Shown: positions 1 through 10,112, counted from the first letter of the stretch. The stretch is 64,000 nucleotides of DNA from Haloarcula litorea (GCF_029338195.1 NZ_CP119779.1:682001-746000); one strand, 5' to 3'. The notes: generated by a model not told the origin, from the letters alone. Program-made: numbers and translations.

Positions 1-91
1 CGAGCAACACGACGAGAGCCGCGTCGTCACCGAGCCGCCGGCCGACGCCAACGAGTACGTCGTGGAGTACTTCGAGCGGTTCGACCTGTGA
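1..91 (+). CDS. 3' end of an unidentified protein (partial)
   Basis: An open frame enters from the left edge and stops at the TGA at 89-91. Only 29 residues are visible, ending in EYVVEYFERFDL. This is too little to assign a family. It runs in the same direction as the epimerase operon that follows, 50 bp downstream, but a TATA-like element and an inverted repeat lie in that gap, so it is probably the end of a separate transcription unit. Confidence 0.6.
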   Translation, partial: EQHDESRVVTEPPADANEYVVEYFERFDL

Positions 92-100
92 CGGGACAGA

Positions 101-110
101 AGATATTTAC
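101..110 (+). promoter_or_regulatory. Putative TATA element of the UDP-sulfoquinovose synthase operon
   Basis: The AT-rich decamer AGATATTTAC sits in otherwise GC-rich DNA, centred about 36 nt before the ATG at 142. That spacing fits a haloarchaeal TATA box with a transcription start a few bases before the start codon. Confidence 0.5.
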
Positions 111-119
111 CCGAGGACA

Positions 120-140
120 GTTACTCACGAGCTGAGTAAC
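120..140. repeat. Perfect inverted repeat just upstream of the SQD1-like gene
   Basis: Arms GTTACTCA (120-127) and TGAGTAAC (133-140) are perfect reverse complements separated by 5 bases. The repeat ends one base before the ATG at 142 and covers the expected transcription start. It could be an operator bound by a dimeric regulator or a hairpin at the 5' end of the transcript. The sequence does not distinguish these. Confidence 0.6.
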
Positions 141-141
141 T

Positions 142-1323
142 ATGAGCGTCCTCGTCACCGGCGGCGACGGCTACCTCGGGTGGCCGACCGCCCTGCGCAT
201 CGCGAACCGAACCGACGACCGCGTGCTCCTGGTGGACAACTTCGGTCGCCGCGACTGGGTCGAGGAGGTCGGCGCGACCAGCGCCACGCCCGTCGCCGAC
301 CCCGAGGAGCGCATCGCCGCCGCCGGGGAGACACACGGGGTCCACAACCTCTCGTTCGTCGAGGGCGACCTCACCGAGCGGAGCTTCGTCGACGAGCTCC
401 TGCAGGTCCACGAGCCCCACACCGTCGTCCACACGGCCGCCCAACCCTCCGCGCCGTACTCCCAGATCAACGGCGAGCGGGCCAACTTCACGCAGCACAA
501 CAACATGCAGGCCACCCGCAACCTCGTCTGGGGGCTGGAGGAGAACGGGATGACCGACACGCACCTGATCGAGACGACGACGACGGGCGTCTACGGCGCG
601 CCGGAGTTCCCCATCCCCGAGGGCGGCGCGACGATGGAGAACGACGGCGAGCGCGACGACGTCCCCTTCCCCGCGATGGCGGGCTCGTGGTACCACCTGA
701 CCAAGTCCCACGACGCCGCGAACCTCCGCCTGGGCCACCAGCAGTTCGACATCCCGATCTCGGACGTGCGGACGGCCATCGTCTACGGCACCGAGACCGA
801 GGAGACCCGCGCCGACGACCGCCTCAAGACGCGGTTCGACTTCGACTACTACTTCGGCACGGTCGCGCATCGCTTCGCGGCCCAGGCCGTCGCCGGCTAC
901 CCCGTGACGGTGTACGGCAAGGGCGAGCAGCGCAAGCCGTTCGTCTCGCTGGAGGACGCCGTCGAGGGGCTCGCCCAGTTGGCCCTCGGTGACCCCGACG
1001 ACCGGCCCGACGGGCTGACGGTGTACAATCAGGTCACGCGCGCCATCAGCATCGTCGAGATCGCCGAGACCATCGCCGACGTGGGAAGCGAGTTCGAGCT
1101 CGACGTCGCCGTCGAGCACTTCGAGAACCCCCGCGACGAGGACGAGACCCACAAGATGGAGATCGAGAACGACCGCTACGCCGACCTCATCGGCGGGCAG
1201 GACCAGACCTTCGAGGCCGGCGTCCGGGACATCTTCGAGACGCTGACCCGCTACGCCGACACCATCGAGGCCCACGAGGACCGGTTCCTGCCGGGCGTCC
1301 TGGAAGACGAGACCGACGGATGA
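142..1323 (+). CDS. agl3: UDP-sulfoquinovose synthase (SQD1/Agl3 family)
   Basis: This 393-residue short-chain dehydrogenase should convert UDP-glucose plus sulfite to UDP-sulfoquinovose, the donor for sulfonated sugars in glycans or sulfolipid. The NAD-binding motif GGDGYLGW (residues 7-14) is the SQD1 variant. The stretch TTTTGVYG (145-152) and the YHLTK motif (Y184, K188) fall close to the catalytic Thr, Tyr and Lys of plant SQD1 (T145, Y182, K186). The length is right for the family. It leads a three-gene SDR operon and overlaps the next gene by an ATGA. In Sulfolobus, Agl3 makes sulfoquinovose for N-glycans, so a role in surface glycan synthesis is inferred here. The exact product is not proven by sequence. 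Confidence 0.85.
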   Translation: MSVLVTGGDGYLGWPTALRIANRTDDRVLLVDNFGRRDWVEEVGATSATPVADPEERIAAAGETHGVHNLSFVEGDLTERSFVDELLQVHEPHTVVHTAAQPSAPYSQINGERANFTQHNNMQATRNLVWGLEENGMTDTHLIETTTTGVYGAPEFPIPEGGATMENDGERDDVPFPAMAGSWYHLTKSHDAANLRLGHQQFDIPISDVRTAIVYGTETEETRADDRLKTRFDFDYYFGTVAHRFAAQAVAGYPVTVYGKGEQRKPFVSLEDAVEGLAQLALGDPDDRPDGLTVYNQVTRAISIVEIAETIADVGSEFELDVAVEHFENPRDEDETHKMEIENDRYADLIGGQDQTFEAGVRDIFETLTRYADTIEAHEDRFLPGVLEDETDG

Positions 1324-2255
1324 CGGCCGACGTCCTCGTCACGGGCGGCTGTGGCTACATCGGCAGCGACCTGATCCCCCGCCTGCAGCGCGACGACGCG
1401 GTGGGCGAGGTCGTCGTCCTCGACAGCCTCGCCTCGGGGTCGCCGCGGGCCCTGCTGGGTGCCGTCGACGACAACCTCGAGTTCCGGCGGGGCGACGTCC
1501 GCGAGTACGGCGACGTCGAGAGCGCGATGCGCGGGGTCGACACGGTCATCCACCTCGCCGCGATCACCGGGGCCGACAGCACCCACGACCGCCGCGCGGA
1601 GACCTTCGCCGTCAACTACGACGGCACGGAGAACGTCCTGAAGGCCGCCGGCAAGCTCGGCGTCGAGACCGTCGTCTTCGCCTCCTCGTGTAACGTCTAC
1701 GGCCGCGCGACCAGCACGGACATCGACGAGACGGTCGACCCCGACCCCATCAACCCCTACGCCGAGACGAAGCTCCAGTCCGAGACGCTGCTGGCCGACT
1801 ACTGCGCGGAGTTCGGGATGGACGGGACCGCCCTGCGGATGGCGACGAACTTCGGCTACTCGCCTGGCGTCCGCTTCAACCTCGTGGTGAACTACTTCGT
1901 GTTCCGCGCGCTGACCGGCCGCACGCTGACGGTCTACGGCGACGGCTCGAACTGGCGGCCGTTCGTCCACGTCTCCGACGCCGCCCGGGCGTACGAACAC
2001 GCCGCCCTCCACCCCGAGGCCTGGGACGAGCTGGTCTACAACGTCGGCAGCGGCGACGGGAACTACCGCATCTCGGAGATCGCCGAGATCGTCGACGAGG
2101 AGGTCGGCGCGGTCGACATCACCTACCTGGAGGACGAACACCCCGGACCGTCCTATCACGTCAACTTCGACCGGCTGGAGAGTACGGGTTTCGAGCCCGA
2201 GACGACCCTCCGCGAGGGGGTCCGCGACATCGCACGGAGGTTCACCGATGCCTGA
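1320..2255 (+). CDS. NAD-dependent epimerase/dehydratase (extended SDR)
   Basis: A 311-residue nucleotide-sugar epimerase or dehydratase of the UDP-glucose 4-epimerase-like group. The Rossmann motif GGCGYIGS lies at residues 9-16, an SSCNVYG stretch carries the catalytic serine region, and YAETK near residue 146 is the YxxxK catalytic pair. The start ATG overlaps the stop of the upstream gene (ATGA), indicating translational coupling. The next SDR overlaps its end by 8 bp. Substrate cannot be read from the sequence. Position suggests that it acts on the same nucleotide sugar as its two neighbours. Confidence 0.85.
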   Translation: MTADVLVTGGCGYIGSDLIPRLQRDDAVGEVVVLDSLASGSPRALLGAVDDNLEFRRGDVREYGDVESAMRGVDTVIHLAAITGADSTHDRRAETFAVNYDGTENVLKAAGKLGVETVVFASSCNVYGRATSTDIDETVDPDPINPYAETKLQSETLLADYCAEFGMDGTALRMATNFGYSPGVRFNLVVNYFVFRALTGRTLTVYGDGSNWRPFVHVSDAARAYEHAALHPEAWDELVYNVGSGDGNYRISEIAEIVDEEVGAVDITYLEDEHPGPSYHVNFDRLESTGFEPETTLREGVRDIARRFTDA

Positions 2256-3228
2256 ACGAGAGCTCGACACGCCACACGTCGCCGTCACGGGCGCGGCCGG
2301 CTACATCGGCAGCCGCGTCCTCGCCGAACTGCAAGCACAACACCCCGACTGGGAGCTCACCGCACTGGACAACTTCTACCTGGGACAGGTCCGGTCGGTC
2401 GGCGACGTCGACGTCCAACACGTCGACGTCCGGAACCGCGACCGGCTGGAGGACGCGCTGTCCGGCGCGGATGCCGTGCTCCACCTCGCCGCCATCTCCG
2501 GCGTCGACGACTGCGAGGAGCGGGCCGACCTCGCCTACGAGGTCAACGTCGAGGGGACCAACAACGTCGCGTGGTTCTGCCGGAAGACCGGCGCGGCGCT
2601 CGCCTTCCCCTTCTCGATGGCCGTCATCGGCGACCCCGAGGAGTTCCCGATCACCGTCGACCACCCGCGGGACCCGATGAACTGGTACGGCCGGACGAAG
2701 CTGCTGAGCGAGCGGGCCATCGAGGACTTCGCCGCCGGCGCGTTCCCCGCCCACCAGTTCATGATCTCGAACCTCTACGGCGGCCACGAGGTCGACGGGC
2801 GGACGGTCTCGAAGGGGACCGTCATCAACTTCTTCGTCGGCCGCGCGCTGGCCGGCGAGACGCTGACGGTGTACGAGCCCGGGACCCAGTCCCGGAACTT
2901 CGTCCACGTCAAGGACGTGGCCCGCGCGTACGTCGACAGCGCCGAGCGACTGGTCGAGCAGCTGGCGGCGGGCGAGACCGGCGTCGAGAAGTTCGAGATC
3001 GCCAGCGACGAGGACCCGAGCGTGATGGAAGTCGCGGAGCTGGTCCGGTCGGTCGCGGCCGACCACGGTATCGATGTCGACATCGAACTGACTGAGAACC
3101 CTCGTGGGGATGACGAGACACTCGTCAGCGAGTTCGGTGTCGAGACCGGTCGGGCTACCGATCTACTGGACTGGGATACTGAACACTGCGTTGAGGAGAG
3201 CGTTCGCGAACTGCTTGGCGACCAGTGA
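2248..3228 (+). CDS. NAD-dependent epimerase/dehydratase (extended SDR)
   Basis: A 326-residue extended SDR, third in the operon and overlapping the preceding gene by 8 bp. It has the motif GAAGYIGS near residue 15, a PFSMAVIG stretch in place of the usual SSS-VYG region, and YGRTK as the catalytic YxxxK. The YEPGTQSRNFVHVKDVA segment is typical of sugar-nucleotide epimerases. The atypical serine region could alter substrate or activity. It probably modifies a nucleotide sugar for the glycan made by this locus. The last about 120 bp are less GC-rich than the body, so the 3' end may mark a recombination edge. Confidence 0.8.
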   Translation: MPERELDTPHVAVTGAAGYIGSRVLAELQAQHPDWELTALDNFYLGQVRSVGDVDVQHVDVRNRDRLEDALSGADAVLHLAAISGVDDCEERADLAYEVNVEGTNNVAWFCRKTGAALAFPFSMAVIGDPEEFPITVDHPRDPMNWYGRTKLLSERAIEDFAAGAFPAHQFMISNLYGGHEVDGRTVSKGTVINFFVGRALAGETLTVYEPGTQSRNFVHVKDVARAYVDSAERLVEQLAAGETGVEKFEIASDEDPSVMEVAELVRSVAADHGIDVDIELTENPRGDDETLVSEFGVETGRATDLLDWDTEHCVEESVRELLGDQ

Positions 3229-3692
3229 CTGTCACCGATCGTGGATTTCCGCAGCGTCCCTACCGGTTTGTCACCCTCGTCTCGAGGGGAGCCTGATCGC
3301 TCGTAGTCCACTCTCTTGTGAGCATTCACATTCCTGCGTTACTGCTTTCTAGGGGAGCTGTCTTGGGGCCTAAATGACGCGTCTCTACCAATTCCCCGGT
3401 GAAGTACCGCGGCAAGATTCCGCGATTCTACTTGATGCTGCTAGAGAAGCGTTGCCGATCAACGGTTGGAACGGCCGATGTTGAACGAGGGCACCGGGAG
3501 AAACTGCGAGCAGCAGTGGAGTCAGGGGGTCCCCGAAGCCAGGTCGCCCGAGGTCACACAGGTCGACACCGCACTCGGATTCGATCCGAAAGCGACGCTC
3601 CGATCGGATATCGAGTGGCAGCCGTCCCGGTTCGGTCTAGAGATTATGCTCCGTCAGCTGAGGTGGATCCCGCCGGTTATGACATTTCCGAC
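3229..3692. other. Intergenic region with no recognisable gene
   Basis: 464 bp between the SDR operon and a convergent GT4 gene. Open frames exist but none has a recognisable protein, a plausible start or haloarchaeal acidic composition. The codon pattern looks like decayed coding DNA, possibly what remains after a rearrangement at the border between the GC-rich operon and the accessory stretch. Confidence 0.5.
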
Positions 3693-4823
3693 TCAACCAA
3701 TCGTGAGTGTCCGGTAGACGGTCAGGGTTTCCTCGACCATCTGGGACTCGGTAAATGTCTCCGAGACACGCTCGCGGGCCTGGGCTCCGAACGCCGCCCG
3801 CAGGTCATCATCTGACAGCAGTCTCTCGATGGCATCGGCGAGCGCCGATTCGTCGCGCGGTGGGACAGTCAGCCCTGTCTCGCCGTGTTCACTCACCCAC
3901 GGCACGCCGGTCGGGAGGGCTGTGTTGACGATGGGGAGACTGCGGGCCATCGCCTCAAGCTGGACAATGCCAAACGCCTCGCTCCGCTCAACCGACGGGA
4001 ATACGAAGATATCGGCGGCCGAGTAGCAGGTCGCCAGTGTCTTGTCGTCGACCCAACCGGTGAAGGTGACACAGTCGTCGACCCCCAGCGACCGCGCGAG
4101 GGATTCGAGGGCATCCCGTCGTGGTCCGTCTCCGACGACGAGGAACGTCGCCTCGGCGTCAACTTCGGCGGCCGCACGGACGAAGTACTCGATGCCCTTG
4201 TAATAGTTGAGCCGTCCGACCGTCAGGACGACGGGATGGTCGGTCCGGGGTTGGAGGTTGGTGTCAGCTTCTACGTCGGCGTCGCTTCCGTCGGTGTTGA
4301 CGGCGTCAAGGTCGATTCCCAACGGGACGATCGTCGTCTTGTCGGTGTGAGGCGCGAGAAACGGCGAAGAGTCACGCAGCCGTGGTGATGTCGTGACAAT
4401 ACGATCGACATCAGCCAGCATTCGCTCCAGCAGCGGCTGGTACACCTTCAGCGCTCGTGACTGGCGGACGATGTCGCTGTGGTAGGTGACGACCGTCGGC
4501 GCGTCCGGACGGACGAGCAGGTGGCTGACCACCCCTATGGGGTTCGGGAGATGGTAGTGAACGATGTCGGCATAACTTGCGTCCCGGGCCAGCTGGATCG
4601 GGAACGTCGGCGCAAGTGGCGTTGACAGCACGGTCCCGAGACTACTCACCCGCCGCACACGGACATCGTCCCTCGTCTCAACGCCACCCCGACCGCGTTC
4701 GGTCGCGACGAGGACACGGGCGTCGTGGCCGCGCTTGGCGAACCCCTCGGCGAGCTGGCGGACCACGTGTTCAACGCCGCCAATAACCGGCGGGTAGAGT
4801 TTGTTCACCTGAAGTAATCGCAT
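3693..4823 (-). CDS. Glycosyltransferase family 4
   Basis: A 376-residue GT-B glycosyltransferase expected to add a sugar from a nucleotide donor to a lipid-linked glycan on the cytoplasmic face. The N-terminal half has the glycine-rich GGVEHVVRQLAEGF stretch. The C-terminal half has VVLTVGRLNYYKGIE and the EX7E motif in SEAFGIVQLEAMA, which binds the donor. The start chosen is the ATG at 4823 (MRLLQVNKLYPP), which gives the usual GT4 N-terminus. An in-frame ATG 39 nt upstream adds a non-homologous tail. It is divergent from the ABC exporter. Sugar specificity is unknown. Confidence 0.85.
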   Translation of the reverse strand: MRLLQVNKLYPPVIGGVEHVVRQLAEGFAKRGHDARVLVATERGRGGVETRDDVRVRRVSSLGTVLSTPLAPTFPIQLARDASYADIVHYHLPNPIGVVSHLLVRPDAPTVVTYHSDIVRQSRALKVYQPLLERMLADVDRIVTTSPRLRDSSPFLAPHTDKTTIVPLGIDLDAVNTDGSDADVEADTNLQPRTDHPVVLTVGRLNYYKGIEYFVRAAAEVDAEATFLVVGDGPRRDALESLARSLGVDDCVTFTGWVDDKTLATCYSAADIFVFPSVERSEAFGIVQLEAMARSLPIVNTALPTGVPWVSEHGETGLTVPPRDESALADAIERLLSDDDLRAAFGAQARERVSETFTESQMVEETLTVYRTLTIG

Positions 4824-4917
4824 CTGGATGGAACAGTCGATATGGTGTGGCGACTGGGGCAAAACGCTTCGGGTAGCCGTCCGGGCCGCAAGGCGACGCG
4901 ACCGGGCCGACTGCGGT

Positions 4918-4927
4918 GATTATATAT
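4918..4927 (+). promoter_or_regulatory. TATA element of the ABC exporter gene
   Basis: GATTATATAT is a strong archaeal TATA-like sequence in GC-rich surroundings, centred about 36 nt before the ATG at 4959. It implies a short leader or leaderless mRNA. Confidence 0.6.
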
Positions 4928-4958
4928 CGGTGCACGGAAACGGGTGTGCAAGACCAGT

Positions 4959-6731
<1,773 letters not shown>

Positions 6732-6789
6732 TGAGGGGGGCAAGGGGACTCACGTCCGGGAGTGGACCTAACCGAGGAGCCAGCGCGGC

Positions 6790-7100
6790 ACGATGATACA
6801 GTAGTGGACGCGAGCAGCCAGCCCAGCAGCGCGGTTGCCAGCACGCCCCCGCCACCAGTGAGAATACCCGCTCAATCAAGCGGTTCGAGTGTCATACCAA
6901 CGAGCGTGATTAGCAAACATCCCTGCCGCAGTAAGGCTGGGACGTGCCCTGCGGTGGCCATTAGATCATAGCTCGTTGCCAGCACACTACCCGCAACGAC
7001 CCCAACCGTCGTCAGCGGCGAGGTGCGCCTCGTGTCCACGAACAGTGCGAGGTTGAGCAACGTCAAGCTAAGGCCGACATCGGACTGGAACGGTGCCTGA
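6790..7100 (-). pseudogene. Remnant of a membrane protein
   Basis: On the minus strand a frame reading LTLLNLALFVDT through LLITLVGMTLEP, and then ALLGWLLAS after an in-frame stop, looks like two or three hydrophobic helices with their loops. The frame has no sensible start and is broken by stops. I read it as the decayed 3' part of a polytopic membrane protein. Family unknown. Confidence 0.35.
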
Positions 7101-7224
7101 TCGGACCGGGGCCTGAACAGGCGTTACCAACGTCGGCAGCGGGAGCGGGTAGCGGACTGGCCATCCGAACCGCTCCGAACTAGGCCAAGCTCACGAACAC
7201 ACTGACGACCTGTAGCTCTCTGAC

Positions 7225-8290
7225 TCAGAATAAGACGCTGATTATCTTCTGAACGCCGCTAGATAGTGTCTCGAAGAGGAGAAAACGAATTCGAAAGACG
7301 CTATCGGCTGTCTGGGGCTCCATCAGTAGGCCGGCGGGTGGCTCGTTGATGTCCGGGTCGTCAGCCCCATAGGGCAGTGCCGGCGTCAAATAAATGGTGG
7401 CGGTGTTATCCTGCTCGCTGACGACGACCACGTGGTTGTTTTGGGAGTCGGTGGGTATCGTGTGCGCTTAGGGCGTCAGTCGACGTTCCGCGACCAGACG
7501 AACCCGATCCCACTGGCCGCCCGGGCTCCAGACGACGGGCCAGCGGCCGTCGATGTTATGAAGTTCGACGACGCGGTTGCTCTCGGTGTCGGCGACCTTC
7601 ACCGCGCCGAACCTGAGCCACTGGGCGTTGTACCGGTGGTTGAGGAGATATGGAGAGCGGTTCTGGTTGACGGCATCGGCCACGCCGCCACGACTCCAGT
7701 TCAGAACGAGCAGGTGTTTCGCGTTGCGGACACTGACGAGGAAGAGTTCGCCTCCGAGGTGGTCAACATTATTGATGTAGAGCCGGTCGATCCAGATCGG
7801 GTCGACGGGTGCGTCGTAGTACTGGGAAGGGCTCCACTGCCAGACTATTCACTCGGTTGAACTATTCAGGAGAAGTATCTTTTCGGCGTCTTAGCGAGGA
7901 CGAGGTTGCGCGGAAGTAGCAGTTCCACGTCGTGAACTCCCCTGTTGAGTCTCATACGAACGGGAAAGTCCACTACCGACGACGTAGGGTTCTGAATCGG
8001 GTTCAGTAACTTGGTAGTCAGTCCGGGGACACGGACTCGGGTAGGGTTCATAGTTACTCTGGTGACCGGTTATCATCGCTGTCAGTACCCCGCGATCGTC
8101 TATCACTGTGACATCGTGATAGGCGACATCCTCCTTGTAGCGCTACTGTTCGGTGTCGTTGGGGTCGTAGTCAACGATCAGACTGTCTCCGGAGGGGATC
8201 TGAACCTGACAAGCGGGCGGTCAGCCTCAGTCTACTGGGCCGGCGTGAGCGTCCAGATACCACACTGATGCGACGAAAAGGAGTGGGGTG
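7225..8290 (-). pseudogene. Decayed gene(s) for a secreted or membrane-attached protein of unknown family
   Basis: Successive minus-strand segments in different frames read as plausible protein. From 8280 downward there is a hydrophobic start (LFVASVWYL) and YHDVTVIDDRGVL. Then 7860-7470 reads from QWSPSQYYDAPVDP, through LYINNVDHLGGELFLVSV, to RVRLVAERRLTP. Then 7431-7225 begins VVVVSEQDNTATIYL. Frameshifts and stops separate them, so the gene is dead unless the sequence has errors. The composition suggests an extracellular beta-rich domain. I do not recognise the family. The IS at 8320 lies at its upstream end. Confidence 0.4.
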
Positions 8291-8311
8291 AGACCGATAA
8301 GGGTAGGGCCT

Positions 8312-8319
8312 GTTCGGGG
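8312..8319. repeat. Target site duplication, left copy
   Basis: GTTCGGGG directly precedes the left terminal repeat of the IS at 8320 and recurs directly after its right end at 9017-9024. Confidence 0.8.
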
Positions 8320-9016
8320 GGCCGTGTTTAGTTAAGCGTGAAAAGTGAGGCGGGAGAATTTCTTGCTGGTCTATGGCAGAAATCGCCCGCCTCAGTGGTA
8401 GTAGAGGGTGGATTGATTTGGATTTTGTGGAGCGCGAGCGGACACCCGAGCCAGCGATGGCGCTGGGTATTCAATCCCACGTTGCGGGGTTGTCACTGTC
8501 GAATACCGTTGAATTACTCGATTGTCTGGGTGTCCAACGCAGTCGCAAAGCAATCCACGATTGGGTGCAGAAAGCCGATTTACAGCCCGAATCGGGGAAA
8601 TCGCCGACTCAGATCGCGCTCGACGAAACAGTGATTCGCATCAACGACCAGCAGTTCTGGCTGTACGCTGCTGCCGATCCACAGTCGAACGACCTGCTTC
8701 ACGTCCGCCTCTTTACCACAACTACGACCGCTCTAACGGAAATTTTCCTGCGCGAACTTCGGCAAAAGCACGATGTCGAATCCACCGTATTTCTCGTTGA
8801 CGGCGCGAAACACCTCCAAACTGCACTGCAACGAGCTGGCCTCCGATTTCAGATACGTCACCACGGAAATCGGAACGCCGTCGAACGGATTTTTCGAGAG
8901 TTGAAGCGCCGAACCTCGTCGTTCTCGAACTGCTTCAGCCACGTCGAACCAGAAACAGCCGAAACGTGGTTGCAGAGCTTCGCTCGATGGCTTAATGCTA
9001 CTAACTAAACACTACC
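8320..9016 (+). mobile_element. IS6-family insertion sequence, complete
   Basis: A 697-bp element. The imperfect terminal inverted repeats GGCCGTGTTTAGTTAAG (left) and GGTAGTGTTTAGTTAGT (right, reverse complement) share the core GTGTTTAGTTA. The element is flanked by an 8-bp direct repeat GTTCGGGG at 8312-8319 and 9017-9024. Size, 8-bp duplication and transposase agree with the IS6 family found widely in haloarchaea. The exact duplication and the intact transposase frame point to a recent insertion into an already decayed region. Confidence 0.85.
8373..9008 (+). CDS. IS6-family transposase
   Basis: A 211-residue DDE transposase filling the IS. Residues 1-75 carry a helix-turn-helix-like segment (GLSLSNTVELLDCLGVQRS). 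The catalytic residues are visible as D in ALDETVIR, D in FLVDGAKHL and E in NAVERIFRELKRR. The frame is intact and of normal length, so the element may be active. It ends 8 bp inside the right terminus of the element. Confidence 0.9.
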   Translation: MAEIARLSGSRGWIDLDFVERERTPEPAMALGIQSHVAGLSLSNTVELLDCLGVQRSRKAIHDWVQKADLQPESGKSPTQIALDETVIRINDQQFWLYAAADPQSNDLLHVRLFTTTTTALTEIFLRELRQKHDVESTVFLVDGAKHLQTALQRAGLRFQIRHHGNRNAVERIFRELKRRTSSFSNCFSHVEPETAETWLQSFARWLNATN

Positions 9017-9024
9017 GTTCGGGG
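9017..9024. repeat. Target site duplication, right copy
   Basis: GTTCGGGG directly follows the right terminus of the IS6 element and matches 8312-8319 exactly. Confidence 0.8.
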
Positions 9025-9100
9025 TGGGCACATAACATATTGGCATCGGTAGTTGGCAAGAGCCGCGGACTGAGAATGAAAATACAGCCTTGCTAACTAA

Positions 9101-9114
9101 TCTTTTTTTTTTTA
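9101..9114 (+). terminator. T-tract, possible transcription terminator
   Basis: A run of eleven T residues (9103-9113) follows the IS6 transposase by about 95 bp. Archaeal termination depends on T-rich tracts in the non-template strand, so this could stop read-through from the element. There is no gene between. Confidence 0.4.
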
Positions 9115-9126
9115 TTTACGTTGATA

Positions 9127-9313
9127 TCAATATTCAGGGTAGTACGGGTCGTCCAGCAACTTCATTTGACTACTTAAACTTGCGGAGTTGAATCGTTGGT
9201 GGATAACCAGCCCTTCGGAGGGTAACTCTCGGTATACCCTTTTTAATGCTCTGAAGAGCCTCCTTCTGAATATACCTCAGCCGTATATCGGATATGGTCA
9301 ACTGTTTTATACC
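9127..9313 (-). pseudogene. 3' fragment of a gene cut off next to an insertion sequence
   Basis: Reading leftward from the second IS, one frame gives SDIRLRYIQKEALQSIKK. After a one-base shift another gives VYRELPSEGLVIHQRFNSAS and ends DDPYYPEY then TGA at 9127-9129. This reads as the C-terminal part of a real protein whose 5' part is missing beyond the IS boundary at 9314. Family not recognised. Confidence 0.4.
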
Positions 9314-10056
9314 GGCACTGTCTAGTTGAGAGATTGAGGAGCGAGGAGGTTGTAGCGAGAAGTGTCCATGCAACTCGCAAACCTCCTCAAAGAGGAGTTA
9401 GAGATAGAGAATCAAGACGCTTGGGAGAACGAGCGCACGCCGACACCCGTGCGCTGTTTCGCGGTTCGACTTCACTCAATGGGGTTGTCGTTGCGTGAAG
9501 TCGAGGCTGTTTTGGGCTGGCTGGGTGTCGATCGCTGCCATCAAGCGATTTGGAATTGGAAGGAGACGCTGGCCGAGACACAGAGCGACCCGCCAAGGAT
9601 TTCGCCGACGTTTGTCGCGGTCGACGAAACACAGATTGAGATCGATGGCGAGAAACACTGGCTGTTCGCTGCGATCGACACCAACTCAAAACTGCTCCTG
9701 GACGTCGATGTCTACAGCCGCCGCGGCACCGATCCTGCGGCGGCGTTCCTCCACCGCCTCACCGAGAAACACGATGTCGACGAGACGGTGTTTCTGGTTG
9801 ATGCTGGCGGCTACCTGACTGCCCTCTCTCGTCACGATTTGAGCGGGTGGCTCGACTACCACGACCGAAACTACATCGAGAAATGGTTTCAGACCCTCGC
9901 AATGCGGCTCACCCGCTTCCATTCGTACTGGCGGGGCAGTCAGGCCAGCGCGACACGCTGGCTCAGACGCTTCAGACACTACTACAACCGACATCGGCCG
10001 AATCAAGCGTTAGATGGACGCACTCCTGCTGAGGAGGTCCAGAACTAGACAGTGCC
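9314..10056 (+). mobile_element. Insertion sequence with 14-bp perfect terminal repeats
   Basis: A 743-bp element bounded by GGCACTGTCTAGTT at 9314-9327 and its exact reverse complement at 10043-10056. It encodes one DDE transposase of IS6-like type. Flanking 8-mers differ (TTTATACC on the left, CAAGAAGA on the right), so no target duplication remains. A later deletion or recombination at one side, perhaps between copies, would explain this and the truncated gene on the left. Confidence 0.75.
9368..10048 (+). CDS. DDE transposase (IS6-like)
   Basis: A 226-residue transposase from the ATG at 9368. A GTG at 9362 would add two residues. It has an N-terminal helix-turn-helix segment (GLSLREVEAVLGWLGVDR), then catalytic D in AVDETQIEI, D in FLVDAGGYL and E in YIEKWFQTLAMR. 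The C-terminus HYYNRHRPNQALDG is typical of integrase-like DDE domains. It ends inside the right terminal repeat. The frame is intact. It is only distantly similar to the transposase at 8373-9008, so the two elements are different families or subgroups. Confidence 0.85.
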   Translation: MQLANLLKEELEIENQDAWENERTPTPVRCFAVRLHSMGLSLREVEAVLGWLGVDRCHQAIWNWKETLAETQSDPPRISPTFVAVDETQIEIDGEKHWLFAAIDTNSKLLLDVDVYSRRGTDPAAAFLHRLTEKHDVDETVFLVDAGGYLTALSRHDLSGWLDYHDRNYIEKWFQTLAMRLTRFHSYWRGSQASATRWLRRFRHYYNRHRPNQALDGRTPAEEVQN

Positions 10057-10078
10057 CAAGAAGACAGGTTCCAACGAA

Positions 10079-10088
10079 GAATATATTA
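10079..10088 (+). promoter_or_regulatory. TATA element of the sulfatase-like gene
   Basis: GAATATATTA lies 22 bp beyond the right end of the IS, centred about 29 nt before the ATG at 10113. The insertion therefore left the promoter intact but sits just upstream, where regulatory sites would be. Confidence 0.55.
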
Positions 10089-10112
10089 TCAAGTGCCTAA
10101 TCTCAAATATAG

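Noticed and set aside
3399-3815. Plus-strand frame of 138 codons after the SDR operon
   Set aside because: It overlaps the end of the minus-strand GT4 gene and gives a basic protein unlike haloarchaeal proteins.
9306-10064. Target site duplication for the IS at 9314-10056
   Set aside because: The 8-mers on the two sides (TTTATACC and CAAGAAGA) do not match, nor do shifted or longer windows.
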